Assembly: GCF_009742725.1 (NCBI RefSeq)
Contig: NZ_WPHG01000003.1
Span: forward strand, 62,001-126,000
From: Nitratireductor arenosus
GTDB lineage: Bacteria > Pseudomonadota > Alphaproteobacteria > Rhizobiales > Rhizobiaceae
Length of the DNA stretch: 64,000 bases
Reading direction: 5' to 3'
Shown: piece by piece, positions 1 through 8,736 of the stretch
How the letters are laid out: each line of letters opens with the position of its first letter
Position numbering within the stretch: position 1 is the stretch's first letter
Notes under the pieces: generated by a model
The model's database searches: none
What the model was told of the DNA's origin: nothing
What the model saw: the letters and a program-made list of their open reading frames with translations, nothing else
Made by a program: the position numbers and the translations under genes

Positions 1-30
1 CTTGTCCTGCCCCGCGCCATGGGGCTGTGA
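1..30 (+). CDS. C-terminal tail of an upstream gene, possibly TRAP large permease
   Basis: Frame 1 reads LVLPRAMGL followed by a TGA stop at 28-30. The next gene is a TRAP binding protein, and the large permease (DctM) that this transporter needs is absent downstream of the small permease. The short hydrophobic tail with Leu-Pro and Met-Gly near the end fits the end of a DctM subunit. Nine residues cannot prove it; the call rests on context. Confidence 0.35.
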   Translation, partial: LVLPRAMGL

Positions 31-76
31 CGCAACAGGGCCGAACCGACAATAACGGCCAGAAAGGGAGGAGAAC

Positions 77-1057
77 ATGAAACTTCGACACTGGATCGGA
101 AGCCTCGCGCTCGCTGCCGCCGTCGCCGTCGCGCCGCCGGTACTGGCGCAGACGGTCAAGGTGGCGCTCGACAGCCCGCCGGACCTCGAGCAGTCCGGCA
201 CTTACGTGTGGGCGCACGCCTTCGCGACCTATCTCAACGAGAACGGCATCGAAGCGGAGGAGTTCCAACGCGGCGCGCTGGGCGAGGAAGCCGAGCGCCT
301 CGATCAGGTCAGCCAGGGCCTGCTTGAAGTCTCGATGTCGGACGTGAAATCGGCCGGCACGCTCGATACGCTGATCTACGGCGTCTATCTGCCTTATTTC
401 TTCGACGATCTCGGCGAAGTCGACAAGGCGCTTTACGCGGGCGGGATGCTCGAGAAGATCAATGCCGGCACGACGCCCAAGGGCGTGCGGGTGCTTGGCG
501 TTGCCCATCTCGGTCTTCCTGCCGGCATCTTCAACACCAAGAAGCCGGTTGCCGGCGTTGCCGACATGGCCGGGCTGCGCATGCGCGCGCTCGATGAAAT
601 CCAGATATCGCTGTTCGAGGCCTGGGGCTCGACCGGCACCATCGTAAGCTGGGCCGAGGTGCCGAACGCGCTCCAGACCGGGGTCGCCGACGGCTATATC
701 AATCCGCCCTTCGTGCCGCTTCTGTTTGGTCATACCGGCTTCATCAAGCATTTCACCGATGCCGGCACGTCGCCCTCGGTCCGCCTCGCGATCGCGTCCG
801 AGGACTGGTATCAGGGCCTGTCCGAGGAAGAGCGCCGGACGGTCGACGATGCCGTCAAGGCGGCCGACAAGGCCAATCGCGCCTGGCTTGAAAAGCGTTC
901 CGGCATTCTGAGCGCGCTCGAGGAAGCCGGCATCGCCGTCACCCGCCTGACGCCGGAGGCGCGCGCCGAATTCCGCGAAAAGTCCCGGGCGGTCTACACC
1001 GCCGGTCCGGTCAGCGCCGATCAGCTCGCCATCTGGTCGGCGTCGCTGGGGCGCTGA
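77..1057 (+). CDS. TRAP transporter substrate-binding protein (DctP family)
   Basis: Periplasmic solute receptor of a tripartite ATP-independent (TRAP) importer, which binds an organic acid and delivers it to the DctQ/DctM membrane pair. The 326-residue length is normal. A Sec signal peptide spans residues 1-24 (cleavage after Val-Leu-Ala). The family region with the carboxylate-binding Arg lies around LRMR at 167-170, followed by EVPNALQTGVADG at about 194-206, which matches the DctP signature. A strong GGAGGAG ribosome site sits just upstream of the ATG. It is 4 bases ahead of the small permease and heads an operon with peptidase, hydrolase and ornithine-cyclodeaminase-like genes, so the ligand may be an amino-acid or amide derivative; the ligand itself cannot be read from sequence. 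Confidence 0.92.
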   Translation: MKLRHWIGSLALAAAVAVAPPVLAQTVKVALDSPPDLEQSGTYVWAHAFATYLNENGIEAEEFQRGALGEEAERLDQVSQGLLEVSMSDVKSAGTLDTLIYGVYLPYFFDDLGEVDKALYAGGMLEKINAGTTPKGVRVLGVAHLGLPAGIFNTKKPVAGVADMAGLRMRALDEIQISLFEAWGSTGTIVSWAEVPNALQTGVADGYINPPFVPLLFGHTGFIKHFTDAGTSPSVRLAIASEDWYQGLSEEERRTVDDAVKAADKANRAWLEKRSGILSALEEAGIAVTRLTPEARAEFREKSRAVYTAGPVSADQLAIWSASLGR

Positions 1058-1061
1058 GCGC

Positions 1062-1604
1062 ATGCGGGCCGTGGCCGCCATTCTCGACCGGCTTTCGGCA
1101 TCGCTCAACGCGGCCGCGCTATGGGGCGCGGTCGCGGCGGTGGTGGTGATGGTGCTCGCGGCGAGCTGGCAGGTCGTGGCCCGCTACATCCTGGCCGCGC
1201 CGCCGATCTGGACCGAGGAACTCGCCCGCTACGCCATGGTGTGGGCCGGCATGCTGGGCGCATCCTGCGCCTTTCGCGCCCATGCCGACCCGAACCTGTT
1301 TCCCGCCATGCGCGACAAGGCCGGCCCCGTCGGCGCGTTGATGGCGCTGGCGCGGCTTGCCGGCGTGGCCGTCTTTGCCGCGCCGGTTCTGTATTATTCG
1401 CTGTTTAGCGCCTCCGGCGACCCGACGCGCGGCTATCTCGCCCGCCTGGTCGGCCGCCATTCCGAGACGCTGGGCATCTCCATGGCCTGGTTCGGCCTCG
1501 CCATTCCGATCGCCTTTGCGCTGATCTTTCTTCATCTCCTGGCCGATTTCGCCGCCCGGCTGTCGGCCTTCGATCCCGACGAACAGCAGGACAGCACGCC
1601 GTGA
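1062..1604 (+). CDS. TRAP transporter small permease (DctQ family)
   Basis: Four-helix small membrane subunit of the TRAP importer, 180 residues. Predicted membrane segments lie at about 17-40, 55-75, 93-112 and 138-165. The conserved Trp-x-Glu-Glu-x-Ala-Arg element (WTEELARYAMVW) lies just before the second helix, as in DctQ proteins. It follows the binding protein by 4 bases and overlaps the next gene by 4 bases. No large permease lies downstream; it is either just outside the left edge of the window or elsewhere in the genome. Confidence 0.88.
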   Translation: MRAVAAILDRLSASLNAAALWGAVAAVVVMVLAASWQVVARYILAAPPIWTEELARYAMVWAGMLGASCAFRAHADPNLFPAMRDKAGPVGALMALARLAGVAVFAAPVLYYSLFSASGDPTRGYLARLVGRHSETLGISMAWFGLAIPIAFALIFLHLLADFAARLSAFDPDEQQDSTP

Positions 1605-3055
1605 AAAAAATCTTTATCGCCGGCCTCGCCACCGAGACCAACACGTTTTCGCCGATTCCGACCGGTCTGGCCTCGTTCGAGGAAACCTTTCTGAGCCGTG
1701 AGGCGACGCGGGAAACGCCCAACCTGTTTTCCGCGCCGCTGCATGTGTGGCGCCGCCGCGCCGAGGAACGCGGCTGGCAGGTGGTCGAAAGCCTCGCCGC
1801 CTTCGCCCAGCCGGCTGGGCTCACCATCGGCCCGGTCTACGAGGCCTTCCGCGCCGAAATCCTCGCCGACCTGCGCAAGGCGATGCCGGTCGACATCGTG
1901 CTCTTGTCGATGCACGGCGCGATGATCGCCCAGGGCTGCGACGATTGCGAGGGCGATCTGATGGCGCATATCCGTGAGCTCGTCGGCACGGAAGCGGTGA
2001 TCGGGCTCGAGATCGACCCGCACAACCATCTCACCCCGTTGATGCTCGAATCCGCCGATCTGATCGTCTGCTACAAGGAATATCCGCACACCGATTCGCC
2101 CGACCGGGCCGAGGAACTGTTCACGCTCGCCGCCGATACCGCCGACGGCAAGATCCGGCCGGTCATGCGCGATTATGACTGCCGCATGATGGGCTCCTAC
2201 CAGACGCCGAAGGAGCCGATGCGCGGTTTTGTCGACGCGATGATCGCCCGCGAGGGAAGCGGCGGCATCCTGTCCTTGTCGCTGGCGCACGGTTTTCCCT
2301 GGGGCGACCACCCGCTGGTCGGTACGCGCATGCTGGCGATCGCCGATGGCGACGCCGATCTGGCCGCCGCCACCGCGCGCGAATTCGGCGAGAAATTGTG
2401 GTCGATCCGCGAGGGGTTGCGCTCGGACTTCCCGTCGATCGACGCGGCGCTGGACCGGGCGAGCGCGTCCAACGGCAGCCCGGTGGTGCTGGCCGACTAT
2501 GCCGACAATGCCGGCGGCGGCGCGCCCAGCGATGCCACCTTCGTCCTCCAGGAGGTGCTCAGGCGCGGGCTCAAGGACATCGTGCTCGGACTTTTCTGGG
2601 ACCCGGGCGTGGTGCGCATGTGCCAGGAGGCCGGCGAGGGCGCGGTGATGCCGATCCGCCTCGGCGGCAAGGTCGGGCCGATGTCCGGCGACCCGGTCGA
2701 CATCACCGTCACCGTCCGCAAGGCGGCCAGGAACCTGTCCCAGCCTATGGGCGAGACGCTGATGCCGATGGGCAACGTGGTCTGGCTGGAGGCCGACGGC
2801 GTGCATCTGGTCGTCAACGATCTGCGCACCCAGACCTTCCACCCCGAAGCCTTCACCCAGCTCGGCATAGATCTGGAAGCAATGCGCATCGTGGTGGTCA
2901 AGTCGTCGCAGCATTTTTACGCCGGCTTCGCCCCGATCGCCGCCGAGGTGATCCATATGGCGACCCCCGGCGCGATCGCCCCCGATTTCGCCGCCATTCC
3001 CTTCACCCGCAGAAAGGGCGATTATTGGCCCAAGGTGGAGAACCCGTTCGCATGA
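1601..3055 (+). CDS. M81 family metallopeptidase (MlrC-like)
   Basis: Homologue of MlrC, the zinc peptidase that degrades linearised microcystin; most family members have unknown substrates in amino-acid or amide catabolism. The 484-residue length and domain order fit: an N-terminal DUF1485 domain opening with GLATETNTFSP, a metal-site region EIDPHNHLTP at about residue 137, and a C-terminal MlrC domain with ADYADNAGGGAPSDATF at about 298-314. It overlaps DctQ by 4 bases and the next gene by 4, so translation is probably coupled. Its place behind a TRAP importer suggests that it cleaves the imported compound. Confidence 0.9.
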   Translation: MKKIFIAGLATETNTFSPIPTGLASFEETFLSREATRETPNLFSAPLHVWRRRAEERGWQVVESLAAFAQPAGLTIGPVYEAFRAEILADLRKAMPVDIVLLSMHGAMIAQGCDDCEGDLMAHIRELVGTEAVIGLEIDPHNHLTPLMLESADLIVCYKEYPHTDSPDRAEELFTLAADTADGKIRPVMRDYDCRMMGSYQTPKEPMRGFVDAMIAREGSGGILSLSLAHGFPWGDHPLVGTRMLAIADGDADLAAATAREFGEKLWSIREGLRSDFPSIDAALDRASASNGSPVVLADYADNAGGGAPSDATFVLQEVLRRGLKDIVLGLFWDPGVVRMCQEAGEGAVMPIRLGGKVGPMSGDPVDITVTVRKAARNLSQPMGETLMPMGNVVWLEADGVHLVVNDLRTQTFHPEAFTQLGIDLEAMRIVVVKSSQHFYAGFAPIAAEVIHMATPGAIAPDFAAIPFTRRKGDYWPKVENPFA

Positions 3056-3906
3056 CCAACCCGCTGATTGCCGACCGCGACCGTTTCGCCGCGCGCCATC
3101 CCGAACGGCGGGTGAGCCTGCGCGGCCGCGAATGGGGCGTGGTTGCGGCCGGCACCGAAGGCCCGGCTCTCGTCCTGATTCCCGGCACGCTGGGCCGCGC
3201 CGATATTTTCTGGCAGCAGATCGAGGCGCTGGCCGGTCGCGCCCGGGTGATCGCCGTCACCTATCCCGACAGCGGCGGCGTACGCGAATGGGGGGGCGAC
3301 CTGGCCGAACTCCTGCGCCAGCGCGGCGTACGGGCGGCCACAGTGCTGGGCTCCTCGCTCGGCGGTTATCTCGCGCAGTATTTCGCCGCCGTTCACCCGG
3401 AACTGGTCAAGCGGTTGCTGGCCGCCAACACGCTTGGTTCGGTGGACGAGATCAAACAGTTCCCGCCCTATAATTCCGATCTCGACCACGGTCCGATTGC
3501 CGAGCTCAGGGCCGGCTTTGGGCGCGGCTTGACCGCGTGGGAAAAAACCCATCCCGACCAGGCCGATCTGGTCGCGCTGCTGATGGCCGAGCAGGGCGGA
3601 CGCATTTCAGAACCCGAACTGCGCGCCCGGCTGAAGGCGCTGCGCGACGGACCCGATCTGCCGCCCGTTTCCCTGCCGCACGAGCGCATCGTCGCGATCG
3701 AGAGTGACGACGACCCGCTGCTGCCGCAGCCGCTGCGCGAGGCGCTGCGCGCGCGGCTCGACCCGGGCGTGTGTTACCGGTTCGCCTGGGGGGGCCATTT
3801 TCCTTACGTGGTTCGCCCGGCCGCCTATACCGGGCTTCTGGAAGAACAGCTCGATCTGGAGGTCACCGGCCAGGGTTGGGGCGAGGGGACGACGCGCCGG
3901 CAATGA
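3052..3906 (+). CDS. alpha/beta hydrolase
   Basis: Soluble alpha/beta-fold hydrolase of 284 residues. The nucleophile elbow GSSLGG puts the catalytic serine at S102; the likely acid lies in the Asp cluster at 219-221 (ESDDDP) and the likely histidine is H249 (GGHFP). The oxyanion loop follows VLIPGTLG at 41-48. The start used is the ATG that overlaps the stop of the MlrC-like gene (ATGA); the open frame runs far upstream of this but inside that gene, so a longer start is unlikely. Substrate is unknown. Co-transcription with a TRAP importer and an M81 peptidase suggests ester or amide hydrolysis of the same imported molecule. Confidence 0.85.
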   Translation: MTNPLIADRDRFAARHPERRVSLRGREWGVVAAGTEGPALVLIPGTLGRADIFWQQIEALAGRARVIAVTYPDSGGVREWGGDLAELLRQRGVRAATVLGSSLGGYLAQYFAAVHPELVKRLLAANTLGSVDEIKQFPPYNSDLDHGPIAELRAGFGRGLTAWEKTHPDQADLVALLMAEQGGRISEPELRARLKALRDGPDLPPVSLPHERIVAIESDDDPLLPQPLREALRARLDPGVCYRFAWGGHFPYVVRPAAYTGLLEEQLDLEVTGQGWGEGTTRRQ

Positions 3907-4895
3907 TCGTACTTTCCAATCTGAACGTTGCCGCCTGCCTGAAGATGGCCGATGCGATCGAGGTGGTGGAAACCGCGATGAAGGCGGTCTCCGCCGGTCA
4001 GGCCAATCTGCCGCTGCGCTCGCTCGTTAATGTCGGCGGCGACAACCGCATGGGCGTCATGCCCGGCGCGCTCCTGCCCGGCGTTGCCGGCCAGCCGGCC
4101 TGTTTCGGCATCAAGCTTCTGAGCCTTTTTCCGCAAAATCCCGATGCCGGGTATTCCTCGCACGAGGGCGCCTATGTGCTGTTTGAGGGCGAGCACGGCA
4201 CGGCGATCGCGATGATGAACGCCGGGCTGATGACGGCGATCCGCACCGCCGCGGCCAGCGCGGTCGCCACCCGTGCGCTGGCGCGGCCAGATGCGCGCGT
4301 GCTGACCATCATCGGCGCCGGCGAACAGGCCGAGCATCATCTCGAGGCGATGATGTGCGTGCGCGATATCAGCCGGGTGCGCGTCGTCGGCCGGAGGATC
4401 AGGAATCGCGACGCCTTCATCGCCCGGGCCCGGGCGCGCTACGGCGAGGTTGCCATAGAGCCGGCTGACGACGTCAGAACCGCCGTCGCCGGCGCCGACA
4501 TCGTCTGCACCGTCACCTCGTCGCCTGAGCCCGTTCTGAAGGGCGGCTGGATCGATCCCGGCACCCATCTCAACGTCGCCGGCGCGTCGGTGCCGTCGAG
4601 CCGCGAGGTTGACGAGGATATGGTCGCGCGCGCCACGCTGTTCGTCGATTACCGCGCCTCGACCTTCGCCCAGGCCGGCGAGGTCATCGCCGCGCTCGAA
4701 AGCGGCCGCATCGCCAGGGACCACGTGCGGGCCGAGATCGGCGAGGTGCTGGCCGGTGCGCATGGCGGCCGCGGCGCCGACGACGAGATCACGCTTTACC
4801 GTTCGCTCGGCGTCGCCGCGCAGGATCTGGCCGCCGCCTGGTACTGCATGGAGCGGGCGCGCGAGCGCGGTCTCGGCGTGACCGCGACGCTCTGA
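3903..4895 (+). CDS. ornithine cyclodeaminase / mu-crystallin family protein
   Basis: NAD(P)-dependent enzyme of the OCD/mu-crystallin family: ornithine cyclodeaminase, ketimine or 1-pyrroline-2-carboxylate reductase, or alanine dehydrogenase. It has 330 residues. The Rossmann motif GAGEQA lies at 138-143; the substrate-pocket Lys and Arg equivalents are K71 (GIKLLS) and R114 (TAIRTAA). The VSSSPEP-like element appears as VTSSPEPVL. It starts at an ATGA overlap with the hydrolase and closes the operon. The family often handles cyclic imino acids or opines, consistent with an operon for a modified amino acid. The exact reaction is not decidable. Confidence 0.88.
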   Translation: MIVLSNLNVAACLKMADAIEVVETAMKAVSAGQANLPLRSLVNVGGDNRMGVMPGALLPGVAGQPACFGIKLLSLFPQNPDAGYSSHEGAYVLFEGEHGTAIAMMNAGLMTAIRTAAASAVATRALARPDARVLTIIGAGEQAEHHLEAMMCVRDISRVRVVGRRIRNRDAFIARARARYGEVAIEPADDVRTAVAGADIVCTVTSSPEPVLKGGWIDPGTHLNVAGASVPSSREVDEDMVARATLFVDYRASTFAQAGEVIAALESGRIARDHVRAEIGEVLAGAHGGRGADDEITLYRSLGVAAQDLAAAWYCMERARERGLGVTATL

Positions 4896-5033
4896 CATCG
4901 TCCGGCGGCTGCGCTCCCGGTGGGCATGGCGAATGGTCGCGCTTTGCCTTCGCGCTGAAACCGATTATGAAGCGGCGCGAGGACGCCATTGTCTAATGGC
5001 GCGGTTTCGGCTGCCGACGGAGAAGTTCGCGCC

Positions 5034-6008
5034 ATGACGACGATTATATCCAACCCCAAGCGCATCACCGTGTTCGGCGGATCCGGCTTTCTCGGCCGCC
5101 ATGTCGTGCGCGCCCTCGCGCGGCGCGGCTATCTGGTACGCGTCGCCTGCCGGCGGCCCGACCTCGCCGGCCATCTGCAGCCGCTCGGCAATGTCGGTCA
5201 GATCCAAGCGGTCCAGGCCAATCTGCGCTATCGCTGGTCGGTCGACCGCGCGCTCGAGGGTTCCGACCACGCCGTCAATGCGGTCGGCATTCTGTTCGAA
5301 TCCGGTCGCCAGCGCTTTTCGGCCGTCCAGGATTTCGGCGCGCGTGCGGTGGCCGAAGCAGCTCGCGCCGCCGGCATCGGCATGACCCAGATTTCTGCGA
5401 TCGGTGCCGATCCCCAGTCCGAATCGATCTATGCCCGCTCCAAGGCGCTCGGCGAGCAGGCGGTGCGCGAGACCCTGTCCGACGCCGTTATCGTGCGTCC
5501 CTCGATCCTGTTTGGCCCCGAGGACGATTTCTTCAACCGTTTTGCCGGCATGGCCCGTTTTTCGCCGATCCTGCCCTTGGTCGGCGGCGGACACACCGGC
5601 TTCCAGCCGGTTTATGTCGCCGACGTCGCGGAAGTCGTGGCGCGTGCCGTCGACGGTAATCTGGCCGCTGGCACGACCTACGAGCTCGGCGGGCCGGAAG
5701 TGCTCAGCTTCCGCGAATGCATGGAAAAGATGCTTGAGGTGGTCGAGCGCAAGCGCATGTTCGTCGATTTGCCCTGGTCGCTGGCGCGCTTGCAGGCCTG
5801 GTTCCTCGAATTCATGCCGACCCCGCTTCTAACGCGCGACCAGATCACGCTGCTCCAGACCGACAACGTCGTTTCTGAAGCGGCGGTTGAGGACGGCCGC
5901 ACGCTGGAAGGGCTCGGCATCCGGCCGCAGGCGCTCGACACCATCCTGCCGACCTATCTGTGGCGTTTTCGCAAGACCGGACAATTCGTGACCGGCAAGG
6001 TGGCCTGA
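5034..6008 (+). CDS. complex I NDUFA9-like NAD(P)-binding protein
   Basis: Atypical SDR of the NDUFA9 type, related to the accessory subunit of mitochondrial complex I; in alphaproteobacteria it is a conserved protein presumed to act near the respiratory chain or quinones. It has 324 residues. The Rossmann motif GGSGFLG is at 15-21, and the SDR Tyr-x3-Lys appears as YARSK. ATG 5034 is chosen because GGAGAA lies about 9 bases before it; an in-frame TTG at 4989 would add 15 residues and has no clear ribosome site. TauE follows after 6 bases. Confidence 0.85.
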   Translation: MTTIISNPKRITVFGGSGFLGRHVVRALARRGYLVRVACRRPDLAGHLQPLGNVGQIQAVQANLRYRWSVDRALEGSDHAVNAVGILFESGRQRFSAVQDFGARAVAEAARAAGIGMTQISAIGADPQSESIYARSKALGEQAVRETLSDAVIVRPSILFGPEDDFFNRFAGMARFSPILPLVGGGHTGFQPVYVADVAEVVARAVDGNLAAGTTYELGGPEVLSFRECMEKMLEVVERKRMFVDLPWSLARLQAWFLEFMPTPLLTRDQITLLQTDNVVSEAAVEDGRTLEGLGIRPQALDTILPTYLWRFRKTGQFVTGKVA

Positions 6009-6014
6009 CCGGTC

Positions 6015-6782
6015 TTGGATCTGCCCTTCGCCCTGCTGCCGGACGGGTTTGGCATCGCGGCGGCGGCGATATTGGTGAGTGCCAGTTTCTTCACCTCGGC
6101 GCTGACGGCCGCTTTCGGTGTCGGCGGCGGCGTGGCCATGCTCGCGCTGATGGGCCAATTCATTCCCGTCGCCGCGCTGATACCCGTCCATGGAGCGGTT
6201 CAGCTCGGCTCCAACACCGGCCGGGCCTGGCATCAGCGGGCCAATGTGTATTGGGCAATCGCCGCCCCCTTCCTGATCGGCAGCGTGATCGGGGCGGCCG
6301 GCGGCGCCTTCTTCGTCGTGCAATTGCCCGACGCGCTGCTCAAGCTCGCACTTGGCCTGTTCATCATCGTGGTCACCTGGAGCCGCATTCCCGGCATCGG
6401 CCGGCTCGGGGCCGCCGGCTTGACGCTGGGCAGCGCGGTGCTGGCTTTCGTCACCATGTTCATGGGCGCGACCGGACCGTTGCTGTCGGCCTTCTTCGCC
6501 CAGCTTTTTCCCGACGACCGCAAGGCGCTGGTGGCCACGCACGCCGCCGGCATGACGGTCCAGCACGCGCTCAAGCTCGTCGTGTTCGGGCTCGCCGGGT
6601 TCGCCTTCTGGCGCTGGCTGCCGCTGATCGTGGCGATGATCGCCTCCGGCTATCTCGGCACGGTTTACGGCACGCGGCTGCTCGAGGCCCTGCCGGAAAA
6701 GGCGTTCCGCCAGGTCTTTCGGATTGGCATCACCCTTCTGGCGCTCGACATGATACGGCGCGGAGCGACGGCGCTTTTGTAA
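6015..6782 (+). CDS. TauE/SafE family membrane anion exporter
   Basis: Integral membrane protein of the TauE/SafE (DUF81) family, whose members export sulfite, sulfoacetate or other organosulfur anions. It has 255 residues, about eight hydrophobic segments and two repeat-like halves, each opening with a Gly-rich stretch (FGVGGGVAML at about 36-45; an MGATGPLLSAFF region at about 149-160). The start is a TTG 6 bases behind the preceding stop; no ATG start suits the N-terminus. It converges on uppP. The substrate is unknown, and no sulfur-metabolism genes lie next to it. Confidence 0.82.
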   Translation: MDLPFALLPDGFGIAAAAILVSASFFTSALTAAFGVGGGVAMLALMGQFIPVAALIPVHGAVQLGSNTGRAWHQRANVYWAIAAPFLIGSVIGAAGGAFFVVQLPDALLKLALGLFIIVVTWSRIPGIGRLGAAGLTLGSAVLAFVTMFMGATGPLLSAFFAQLFPDDRKALVATHAAGMTVQHALKLVVFGLAGFAFWRWLPLIVAMIASGYLGTVYGTRLLEALPEKAFRQVFRIGITLLALDMIRRGATALL

Positions 6783-6857
6783 ACGGCCCGAGCGCAAGCG
6801 CCGTAGCCTGAAAACGGGGCCGGATCGCGCTGTCGTCGGGTTTGCCGTGCTCGCGGT

Positions 6858-7664
6858 CTATCCCCAGACAAGAAGCGCGACCAGGCCGATGGAGCCGACG
6901 ACCAGCCGCCACCAGCCGAACAGCCGGTAGCCGTGCCTGGAGACGTAGTCGAGCAGGTAGCGCACGACGATCACCGCCATAATGAAGGCCATGACGAAGC
7001 CGACCGCTATGATCGGCAGGTCGGATGCCGACAGCACGTCGCGGTTTTTGTACAGGTCGAAGACGAAGGCGCCGGCCATGGTCGGCATCGCCAGAAAGAA
7101 GGAAAACTCCGCCGCCGAGCGCTTGTCGGCGCCCATCAGCAGCGCGCCGACAATCGTCGCGCCGGAGCGCGAGGTGCCTGGGATCATCGCCAGGCACTGG
7201 AACAGGCCGATCTTGAGGCAAAGGCCGGGCGGATAGTCCATTACGTCGGAGTAGCGCGGCTCGAGGGCCAGGCGGTCGACCCAGAGCAGGATCACGCCGC
7301 CGACGATCAGCATGATGCAGATCAGCATCGGCGTCTCGAACAGCACCGTCTTGATGAACCCGTGTGCGGCCGCGCCGACGATGGCAGCCGGCAGGAAGGC
7401 GATCAGGATGCCGGCGACGAAGCGTCTTGTGCGGGCGTCGCTTGGAAAGTCGACGAGAAGCCGCAGCAGCCGGGTGAAATAGACGCTGAGAATGGCCAAT
7501 ATGGCGCCGAGCTGGATCAGCACCTCGAACGCCTTGCCGGTCGATTCGAAGCCGAGGAAATGGCCGGCGAGCAGAATATGGCCGGTGGAGGACACCGGTA
7601 TGAACTCGGTCAGCCCTTCCAGAAGGCCGAGCATCGCCGCGTCCACAATCGTTTGCTGTGCCAT
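6858..7664 (-). CDS. uppP: undecaprenyl-diphosphatase UppP (BacA)
   Basis: Inner-membrane phosphatase that dephosphorylates undecaprenyl diphosphate to recycle the lipid carrier for peptidoglycan and polysaccharide synthesis. It has 268 residues. Both diagnostic motifs are present: the (E/Q)-rich motif [15 protein letters not shown] at 15-29 and PGTSRSG at 162-168 with the catalytic Arg 166. Multiple membrane helices are evident. It converges on tauE and its start faces a 377-base region shared with the FzlA-like gene. Confidence 0.95.
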   Translation of the reverse strand: MAQQTIVDAAMLGLLEGLTEFIPVSSTGHILLAGHFLGFESTGKAFEVLIQLGAILAILSVYFTRLLRLLVDFPSDARTRRFVAGILIAFLPAAIVGAAAHGFIKTVLFETPMLICIMLIVGGVILLWVDRLALEPRYSDVMDYPPGLCLKIGLFQCLAMIPGTSRSGATIVGALLMGADKRSAAEFSFFLAMPTMAGAFVFDLYKNRDVLSASDLPIIAVGFVMAFIMAVIVVRYLLDYVSRHGYRLFGWWRLVVGSIGLVALLVWG

Positions 7665-8041
7665 GAAATTCTCCGGCTCGTCTTCCGGGCGCCGCCTTGC
7701 GCGTCCTAGTGTGTGCCCCTAAGAGACTGGCCTTTGACGCGACCTTGCCGGAGGCGCGGGAGATTTAGCGCGCCGGTCTTCAAAAGGCCATAGGCCGGGG
7801 CCAGTCGTCATGCGGGTTTTGGAGCGCGACATGAGAAATGATCTCCCAGATGCGGCATCGAGAGGGCGGAAGGGGGAGGTCCCTTCCATGCCGGCGCGCT
7901 TCCGTCATGGCCAATTGTGGCCATATCCTTGCGCAACGCGTTAGCTTTCGGCTTGCGCGCAGCCTGTCCCGGACTTGCCGGCGGCAAGTTCCGAGCTCCG
8001 AACCTAAACGTCGATTGGCCCCCTAACGCACAGTTCGAATC
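7665..8041. other. 377-base divergent intergenic region uppP / FzlA-like gene
   Basis: I see no credible gene here; the short open frames lack ribosome sites and coding character. Two small hairpins are readable: GGAAGGG/CCCTTCC at 7868-7887 with a 6-base loop, and GGACTTGCC/GGCAAGTTCC at 7971-7992 with a one-base bulge. Neither is followed by a T run, so they are not convincing terminators. The region must carry promoters for both flanking genes, but I could not place -35/-10 boxes reliably. Confidence 0.5.
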
Positions 8042-8734
8042 ATGCTGACACTGTTTCATCACCCGCTGGTCGCTTCCTGCCGCTACGTGCGCCTGTCCTG
8101 CGCCGAATATGGCGAGGAACTGCAACTGATCGACGAAAAGCCGTGGCTACGGCGCCCGGAACTGCTCGAAATGAACCCCGCCGGAACCCTGCCGGTGCTG
8201 CTCGCCGAGGGCGACACGCCGATCGTTGGCGCGGGCGTGATCGCAGAATATCTCGACGAGACGCGCGGCGCGCTGATGCGTGAGCGCCGGCTCTACGGCG
8301 ACGACCCGTTCACGCGCGCCGAGGTCCGCCGCCTGGTCGACTGGTACCTGGTCAAGACCGACAACGAGGTGACCCGCCATCTGGTGCGCGAGCGCGCCTT
8401 CAAACCGCTAATGACCAGTATGCAGGGCGGCGGCTCGCCCGATTCGGCGGCGATCCGTGCCGCGCGCGCCAATGTGAAGCCGCACATGAAATACACCAAC
8501 TGGCTGGCCGGCACGCGCGACTGGCTGGCCGGCGACCGGCTGTCCTATGCGGATCTTGCCGCCGCCGCCGCGCTGTCGGTACTGGATTATCTCGGCGAGG
8601 TGCCGTGGGAGGATTATCGCGCCGCGCGCGACTGGTACGGGCGCATCAAGTCCAGACCGTCCTTCCGTCCGCTGCTCGCCGACCGCGCGCCGGGCCTGTC
8701 GCCGGTGTCGCACTACGCCGATCTGGATTTTTGA
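8042..8734 (+). CDS. glutathione S-transferase family protein, FzlA-like
   Basis: GST-fold protein of 230 residues with a thioredoxin-like N-terminal half ([25 protein letters not shown] with the cis-Pro) and an all-helical C-terminal half. The N-terminus and the acidic-aromatic tail ending YADLDF resemble FzlA, the FtsZ-binding GST homologue needed for constriction in Caulobacter and relatives. In FzlA the C-terminal tail matters for activity (recalled, not checked). It lies 2 bases before queG, an arrangement I recall from other Rhizobiales. If it is FzlA, it acts at the divisome and not as a detoxifying transferase. Confidence 0.75.
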   Translation: MLTLFHHPLVASCRYVRLSCAEYGEELQLIDEKPWLRRPELLEMNPAGTLPVLLAEGDTPIVGAGVIAEYLDETRGALMRERRLYGDDPFTRAEVRRLVDWYLVKTDNEVTRHLVRERAFKPLMTSMQGGGSPDSAAIRAARANVKPHMKYTNWLAGTRDWLAGDRLSYADLAAAAALSVLDYLGEVPWEDYRAARDWYGRIKSRPSFRPLLADRAPGLSPVSHYADLDF

Positions 8735-8736
8735 TC

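Noticed and set aside
1532-2956. 474-residue minus-strand frame opposite the MlrC-like gene
   Set aside because: Shadow of a gene with a clear family match.
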